Source of the DNA: Xiphias gladius
Lineage: Eukaryota; Chordata; Actinopteri; Istiophoriformes; Xiphiidae
Assembly (NCBI RefSeq): GCF_016859285.1
Contig: NC_053403.1
Span: 3,257,948 to 3,321,947 of the forward strand
Direction: 5' to 3'
Length of the DNA stretch: 64,000 nucleotides
In this document: in pieces, positions 57,710 through 64,000 of the stretch
Layout: every line of letters starts with the position of its first letter
How positions within the stretch are numbered: the first letter of the stretch is position 1
Position numbers and translations under genes: made by a program
The notes under the pieces: model-generated
Told to the model about the DNA's origin: nothing
Database searches by the model: none
The model's input: only the letters and a program-made list of their open reading frames with translations

Positions 57710-60700
57710 ATGGTTGAATTCAAATGGATTAAAATGTCTTTCTTTCTGATGGCGCTTCCATTTACAGGTGAGGGTCCATCAAACACATTCACTGGAAAGA
57801 GGAAATATCAGAAATCTCTTTGACTATTGTTGGTTTATGAGGTAACGTTCATTCGAGACAGCCAAGTTTGCTGTATGTTTTAACATGGTGACTTCGTTGG
57901 ACTCTTGGAAACCACAGATGAGACACACTTATGCTGGACAAATGTCTGTACCTAAAATCTAAAGTTAAGTATGAGCATAAAAGCTGTATCCAGGTTTTGT
58001 TTTATTTTTCATCTTTCTCTCTTTTGTTTTCTCAACAGCAGTAAATGGACAAAGTTCCCACATGACTGTCAGAGGTGGAGGTGAGGTCACGTTGCCTTGT
58101 CAAAGTGTGAGAGATGATCAGGTTAAATGTAACGGTACTGCCTGGCTCTTCGATGAATCACAAATGTCCATAATACTGTTTGAATATGGAAAGATTCGCG
58201 ACGAAGCCAAATCTAAATCAGACAGACTGAGTGTTACAGAGAATTGTTCTCTGGTGATAAAGAAGGTCACGGTTCAGGATGTTGGTCGCTACATCTGCAG
58301 ACAGTTCGACCAACTACAACAACGATATGAAGATGCATTGGTTTATCTGTCTGTTATTACCAGTGAGTGAAACTGTCTTGTTAGAACAAAAATACTGAAA
58401 CACTATGATAATTACGATTCTAGTGACCATATTAATTTTAATCTTGTTTCTTTCTTTCTCAACATCTTCATGGTCACCAGTGACTGAACATAAGAACGAT
58501 TCTATGGTGACGTTAAACTGCTCCGTGTCAACACGTGGACGGTGTGGACACACAGTGAAGTGGCTGTATCAGGGTCAAGATGTGGATAAAGATCACAAAG
58601 AGTTGAGGACATCAAGGTCTGGCTGCTGGGCCACTGTGAGCTTTAAGACTTCTCATTTTATTTACTCATCAAACAACTATGAGTCATTGAAGTGTAAAGT
58701 CACCGATGAAAACACTGGAGAAGAGCAGCTGTTCCCCTTCAGCCCTGAGAAACCAGGTGATGATCTGACCAGTTGTTCAAAATCACTTCATCCTGAAGCG
58801 TTCATCGCTTTCACCACGTAGTCGTGTGCAGATGGTAAACACGACAGTTGTCATTTTTCATTGGTGTTAAATTTTTCCAGGCACGGACTCATCCGCAGCA
58901 ACTAAACCAACAACGACGCCTGAATTTCCATCAGGCACAAACACAACAGCATCTACAGTAGTCGAAGGTAACTCTCATGTCCCTCTCTCTCTCTTCTAGT
59001 CTAAAGTCTGAACTCTGAGCTCTTTTTTGTCGCTGACTTCTCCATCCACAGGATCCACTGCTGTCCGCAAACCGGACGACTGCATTGACACTGAGCGACG
59101 ATCAGTCGGTCAATTCAAACGCTTTGGATAGAAAAAACTGAATAACATTCAGCACCGCTTAATGCAGTATCTGGAAGGTCATGAAAGCGAGTCAATCTTT
59201 GCTACTTTTAGCCGCAGGGTTTTGAGTCGAACTGAGCTGTGCAGTCAAGTTGTTTTTAATGTTGTCAGATTTTCCCGACTGGGCGAAGATCATCATTGTG
59301 GCTGTCGGTTTAGTAGCACTCTTACTAATCTTTGTGGCACTCATCAGATGGAAGAGAAATGAAGGTGAGAACATTCACAGACGAAACGTGAACTTGCGGT
59401 TTTTGTAGGCAGGGATCTTGAACCTAAATTCGATTCTCTTTTGTCTTTTTAGGGAACAAAACACGGATGGATGACAAAACTGTGAGTATTAAGGCTGAAT
59501 AATCAAATGTTTGTACAATTATGACTTTTCAGTATGAACCAGTATTAGTGGTAGAACTTTCTGTGGCCCTGATATTAACTTGTTTTAGGTTTCCATTGCT
59601 TTTAAGCAGAAAACTGTAACTAGACTGTGTTTGTCCAGGGACTGAGATTAAACCCTGGGGTGGCTCATTCTGGTCCAGAGCCAAGTCAGGACACGTTGTG
59701 ATCTCACACTAACCTGTAGCTGTATGAGACACACAGTGGCTCAAGTCTAATTTCCATTTTCACGTGAAGATGAAGAGAGAAAATAATGCGACTACAGCAG
59801 GACAGAAAACGTGTGGGCAGTATTTTTATCATGGTTAGATGGGGTGGTTTTAAAGTGTTGGCTAGTTTATCCTACAAAAACCTCCAAACTTATATAACAT
59901 CTCGGCCTTTAACTGAATCATAGAAATATCTTGTTTTTTTGTGCAGCAAAATAATAATCTGAATATTTCAAGCTGTTTATGATTTAAATGTTTTGAAAAT
60001 GCTTTAGATGTGAGTGCCTGTGACTTGAAATTAGAGATTTATCTATAGATTTATGAAAATGTTCATATTAGAGCAGATTTTACATCTACGGCTGTGTGAA
60101 AGATGCAGTGGAGTAAAAAGTACAACATTCAGTAGAATTATAAAGTGAAAGGAAATGGAAATGCAAGGACCTCAAAGGTGTAGTTAAGCACAGTACTTGA
60201 GTAAATGCACTTAGTTACATTTCACAACTGGTTGTCTTCACCGTGTAGGCTGTTCCTGACGATGGCGTTTCCTACGCCTCCATCAGCTACGCCAGGGAGA
60301 CCGACAGGGAAGCCCAGGTAAGCTGTCTGTTACGACAGAGGAACTAGTAAATATGCAAACAATGTTTCCGGGGATGAAAAAAATGTCAGTCGCTGTGCCG
60401 CTTTGTGTTTTGATACAAGAAGTTGTGCTGGGACTTTTTCGTTAATGAGTTGTCGTGCACTGCATTGGGTTATTTTGTGTTTCATTTCGTCTCGATGTAT
60501 CTCACTGTTAAGCGTTACGCTGCATTAACGTGGTGCTGGCTGCGGCTTTGCATTGCTTCCTCTTTCTTGCGCTGTCTCACGTCGATCAGCTACTGCGTGC
60601 CACGTCATGTCCCGCTGTGTAATTTAGGTGTTGTGCTCTGTCCCCTTTCACATCCTATAGATCTGGAGCGGTGATGACGCAGTGACCTACAGCAGCGTGA

Positions 60701-60777
60701 AAGCTCCCTCATCCTCTGCTGGAGCCTCGGCTGATCCCAGCGACCTCTACGCCGCCGTCAACAAATCGAACATATAA
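57710..60777 (+). CDS. V+C immunoglobulin-superfamily inhibitory receptor with two ITIMs
   Basis: Type I receptor of a teleost immune-type/CD300-like class; orthology not assigned. Exons: 57710-57767 (signal peptide), 58039-58362 (V domain with LPCQS and DVGRYICR), 58481-58756 (second Ig domain with LNCSVS, VKWLYQG and KCKVTDE), 58881-58967 (Thr/Ser-rich stalk), 59269-59364 (membrane, IIIVAVGLVALLLIFVALI), 59453-59481, 60249-60317 and 60661-60777. Product 351 aa with consistent phases. The tail holds VSYASI and VTYSSV, both fitting the ITIM consensus (I/V/L/S)xYxx(I/V/L), and a third tyrosine in DLYAAV that does not. ITIMs recruit SHP-type phosphatases, so inhibitory signalling is expected. 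A stop-containing exon-like segment at 59052-59135 is left out. ATTAAA lies at 60838-60843. Confidence 0.8.
59052..59136 (+). other. Exon-like segment with in-frame stop in the ITIM receptor
   Basis: Follows a good acceptor (CATCCACAG) in phase 1 and reads GSTAVRKPDDCIDTERRSV before reaching TAG at 59129-59131. A weak internal donor (GTCAAT at about 59111) would restore phase 1 and let splicing continue to the membrane exon. If the segment were read through to the stop, the product would be secreted. It may be a decayed stalk exon. Confidence 0.35.
60105..60235. repeat. Teleost interspersed repeat (acttttacttgagta type) in receptor intron
   Basis: GCAGTGGAGTAAAAAGTACA, CAAGGACCTCAAAGGTGTAG and CAGTACTTGAGTAAATGCAC motifs match the family seen at 35505 and 51380, in reverse orientation. 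Confidence 0.6.
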
Positions 60778-62270
60778 GACACCGCAGCATAGCTACAGCT
60801 CATATCTTTACATTTATTTGACATTTGATAAACGATCAATTAAAGCTTTTGATGAAAAAACCCTTTCCGGCGTCCCAGCCAGTTACCTTTTACTTCATAA
60901 GACTATATCCCTGTGAGGAATTTTACCGTGCAGAGAATTTTATATTTTATCCTGATAATAAGTTATTTACAGTGTGCAGTGCTGATTTTCCGTGATACAT
61001 GAAAGGAAAGATGAAAGGCATATTTAAGTTGATGCCTTTTTTTAATGCATTTTTTTCTATTTAACGTGTAGTTTTAGGAACATTACACCGAACATGTTTG
61101 TCTCTGCCGGGTTTGCTTTGATTGCTGAAGTATGAAAGCGTCAGAAGTAAACTCCGCAGAGGGGTGACGCGACGTCCCGCATTTGAGCCGAATACGTGAC
61201 GTCACTCTTGAGACTCAGCTGAGTAAGTGGAACCTGTAAAAAAAATCCAAAAGGGTTGTGGATTTATTGTGGAGAGAGAGAAAGAGAAAGAGAAAGAAGG
61301 GTCAATGTTTAAGTGTTGGAAATGAAAAGCGACTGAAAGAATAAAACAGTGACAATCAGTACTCTGCATGTGAATGTTTTAGTTTCAGATCTGGCAGGAA
61401 TTGCTCTTACCCCCACAATATCACTCTCCGTGCAGAAAGAAAACACCACAGCCTCCTCTGACCAAAATGTAGCTCTTATAACTTTTAGATTTGACCTTTC
61501 ACACTGCTCTAACTCCTTTAGTTTTCTCACTGCGTACATAAATCCCGTACTCTGATGTCCCTTCCCCCTGGAGAGGTTTCCCAAGCCTGACGCTGCCCTT
61601 GGTCACCCTTTCGTAGCCATGTGCTCCCTGTTTGATGACTACTGTCTCTTAGTGCACAGGCTTTTTCAGTTTTCTTGCACTTTACAACATCCGAGTACGG
61701 CAACTGTGGATTAAGTTTAGGGAAAGTCAATAAAAAGGCGAGCTTCAGCTGCAGGACTGTAACTGGATACAAACATCGGACAACCGACATGCAGGGTGAA
61801 GACTTGTCCGATATAAACCTAATCCCTGGGGATACTGGTCTGAGGTTGCAAAACCCGAGAAGTTAGTGGCAGTGAGTGAGCTCGGATACAAACAAAGTAA
61901 GCACAACAGCTGTTATCGTTATCTAGAACGGTACACTGCTGGTGTCTCAGTGATGGTTTCCAGGAATGAAAGAAGTTTTCAACGCGACTCAAATGAGTGC
62001 GTCCGTGTCTTAATAAAGTACTGATCCTCTGCTCCTGGGAGCCCCGCACGTCGACGATGCTCACCGGGTCATCGTTTGTGGGTAAAACCTCCAGAGCTCG
62101 GCTGCTGCTGTGACCCACAATCTCACCAAAACCACACCACCACCCCCTCAGTTCTTCCCCCCCGCTGCTCCAGTGTCCAGTGTCCAGCGTGGACTTGCAT
62201 CGCCTCTCTTCATCCATATGACTCCCACGTCCCACAGAACAGAAAATGACAAAATGTTTTCAATGTTTTT
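60778..62270. other. Intergenic sequence right of the ITIM receptor
   Basis: Includes the receptor 3' UTR, a CRE-type TGACGTCA at 61197-61204, a (GAGAAA)n-like purine run at 61272-61297 and the segment shared with 56920-56970 at about 62080-62135. No coding exon recognised. Confidence 0.45.
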
Positions 62271-62280
62271 AATTTCCAGG

Positions 62281-62664
62281 TTGGTTGAGGTATATCATTG
62301 TGGCTGTGGGTTTAACAGGTGTTGTGACAGTCAACATATGGATGAGAAGTTTCTCGATGGAACTCTTTATGAACAAGGAGTTTTCAAGAACCTGGATTTA
62401 CGCAGTGGAAGCTACGCTCGACTGTTTCTTTTTTTTTTGTCTTTTTTTTTTGTCTTTTCAGGCAACAAAAAACAGATGGATGACAATGCTGTGAGTTTTA
62501 CAGCTGTATAATGAAACGTTTGCGTTCGTAGATAAAAAAACACTCCCGACTATATTGTTTCGAATATGTAGCGGCAGCAGCAGCATATGTTCCATTTTGT
62601 CTCTGAATCTGAAGTGTGTTGTGTTGTTTTTCACAGGCGCAGACTCCAGACTTCAGCAGTTAAC
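62281..62664 (+). pseudogene. Remnant of 3' exons of an ITIM-receptor paralogue
   Basis: Three exon-like pieces align in order with the receptor at 57.7-60.8 kb. The first (about 62280-62352) is a membrane segment after a TTTCCAG acceptor, reading RYIIVAVGLTGVV, against KIIIVAVGLVALL in the parent. The second is 62462-62490, GNKKQMDDNA followed by GTGAGT, against GNKTRMDDKT followed by the same donor. The third (about 62638-62664) reads AQTPDFSS then stops. Neither ITIM exon is present, and no Ig domain exons precede it in this window. It is a partial duplicate, or alternative tail exons of the upstream gene. Confidence 0.6.
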
Positions 62665-64000
62665 ACCCTTAAACAAAAAAAAGAATCATAAGATCATTTT
62701 GTGGGGTTTTTTGCTGTTTTTTTTTTGTTTTCTTAACTACAGACGTGAAAAGCATTTCCAAAATTTCTATTCAGTTTCTATTGTTAGTAATTGCTTTTCA
62801 GGTTTGCATCATTATTATAATTTTTTAAGTACATTTTTCAAGTGACTTTCATTGGGGAATGTTTTTAGCATATTGTATGTTTGCTGTTGCATATTATTGA
62901 ATTAACTTAAATGAGCTTGGAGTTTTAATTGCATCAGTAACTGTCTTTCTTATTAGTATAACTGATAATGGCTTATAATGATTACAATTGTGAATGTTAA
63001 AAAGCTTTTTAATTTAAAACTTTTCTTTATTTGTCCACCAAATTTCTGGACTGACTTTATAAAACTGTACGTGCAATTTTATTAATTTTATCTTCTAAAT
63101 TGACTTTCTGCCCCCGATGTAAATTTAAATCCCTTTTGCAAGAAAGAAAATGCTTTGTTTCGGCTGGAGACTACGTATCCAGGCGTACAGAAATGATGCG
63201 GAGTTCCTCAAGGGTCGATCCCCGGGACTCTTCTGTTGAATCTCTAAATGCATATAAAACAACAAAAGGTTTCTACCATAGTTCTGTGCACTAGATTCAC
63301 ATTTTGTTTTTGGTCATGATTGCTGCCCCGGTCCTGTTCATTTTGATCTGTCTGCCCCCCCTGTCCCTGTCAGCCACAGTCTCACAGCCCCGCATTTATA
63401 TGTAACTTTTATCAGCTGTCGTTCCTCAGCCGTCCACCAGATGCCATCGGACCGTCCCTCCTGTCCCGGGCCACCTGACCTTCCTCACCCCTGCGCACAC
63501 CTGCTCCCAGTTTCCCAATTATCCGGCCGGTACTTATAGCTGCCTCTCCCACCTGCCCGGCGCCAGATTGTAGCGTGGTTCGGTGTGTCTTCCCCTGTGC
63601 TGTTCATGCTGTGGAAACCCACTGTTGCCACTGTGCCTTTTGCCCGCCTGCCTGTAAGCCTCTGTTGTCATCATCAGATTCACCATTAAAGTCCTTGAAC
63701 TGGTCCCAGCGGCCTGCATGTCTGCGTTTTAGGTCCCTCCTTCCTGTTGACTGCATCAGTAACTGTGACAGTTTCAGGCTGCCAGCTCCTTGTGTTGTAG
63801 GCTGCATAGCTGGTGTCGGTAACGGTTTATGACAAGGGTACAGATCATGTGCCGAACTGATGCACAATCAGTGAATTGCTTCCAACGATCAAATCCTGAT
63901 CATGAGTCGATGCAGGGTGTGTCACGAATTCCTGTCCGGTAAAAAATGATCAGGGGAGCTTATGTGATTAGTAGATGCTTCATGAATGTTAACTGGCACT
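62665..64000. other. Noncoding right edge of the window
   Basis: A+T-rich to about 63.1 kb, then C+T-rich. No gene recognised. Confidence 0.5.
63310..63770. repeat. Possible retroelement-like or SINE-like repeat
   Basis: A C/T-rich segment with CACACCTGCTCCCAGTTTCC, a TTATAGCTGCC box, an ATTAAA near 63687 and a CTGCATGTCTGCGTTTTAGG tail has the layout of the promoter and polyA ends of common teleost retroelements. No coding part and no paired copy lies in the window, so neither class nor limits are certain. Confidence 0.3.

Overview
The window is nuclear DNA of a teleost fish. The genes have many short exons with GT/AG introns, there are long (CA)n/(GT)n tracts and Tc1- and piggyBac-type transposon debris, and a cytochrome P450 belongs to the fish-specific CYP2K subfamily. 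The species cannot be named from sequence alone.

The left half (about 6.8-33.5 kb) is a conserved vertebrate block in the same order and orientation as human 1q32.3: BATF3 (-), NSL1 (-), TATDN3 (+), SPATA45 (-), FLVCR1 (+). I rebuilt complete coding models for all five, with consistent intron phases: 122, 261, 268, 112 and 555 aa. NSL1 and TATDN3 are head to head, 215 bp apart. TATDN3 and SPATA45 are tail to tail. The first 6.5 kb holds no gene I can recognise.

The right half (about 38-64 kb) does not continue that synteny (VASH2 would be next in mammals). It is a lineage-specific accessory region. It holds a V+C immunoglobulin-superfamily receptor with a short tail and a membrane-proximal arginine (38.5-41.7 kb), a damaged copy of its 3' exons (42.3-42.8 kb), two tandem minus-strand CYP2K genes (46.1-50.3 and 52.1-55.8 kb), a second V+C receptor with two ITIMs (57.7-60.8 kb), and a remnant of that receptor's 3' exons (62.3-62.7 kb).

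The most striking signal is the CYP2K pair. Over about 3.8 kb, introns included, the copies are almost identical, yet each has a different defect: copy 1 has a one-base frameshift in exon 4, and copy 2 has lost exon 1. Identity stops abruptly inside the last exon, where the two C-termini are clearly older paralogues. This fits recent gene conversion or unequal exchange between pre-existing paralogues, or a misassembled locus. Other points of note are microsatellites that form splice sites in BATF3, TATDN3 and FLVCR1, a 290-bp pure-pyrimidine tract feeding an FLVCR1 acceptor, a candidate 37-aa membrane micropeptide at 35.2 kb, and a possible activating/inhibitory receptor pair.
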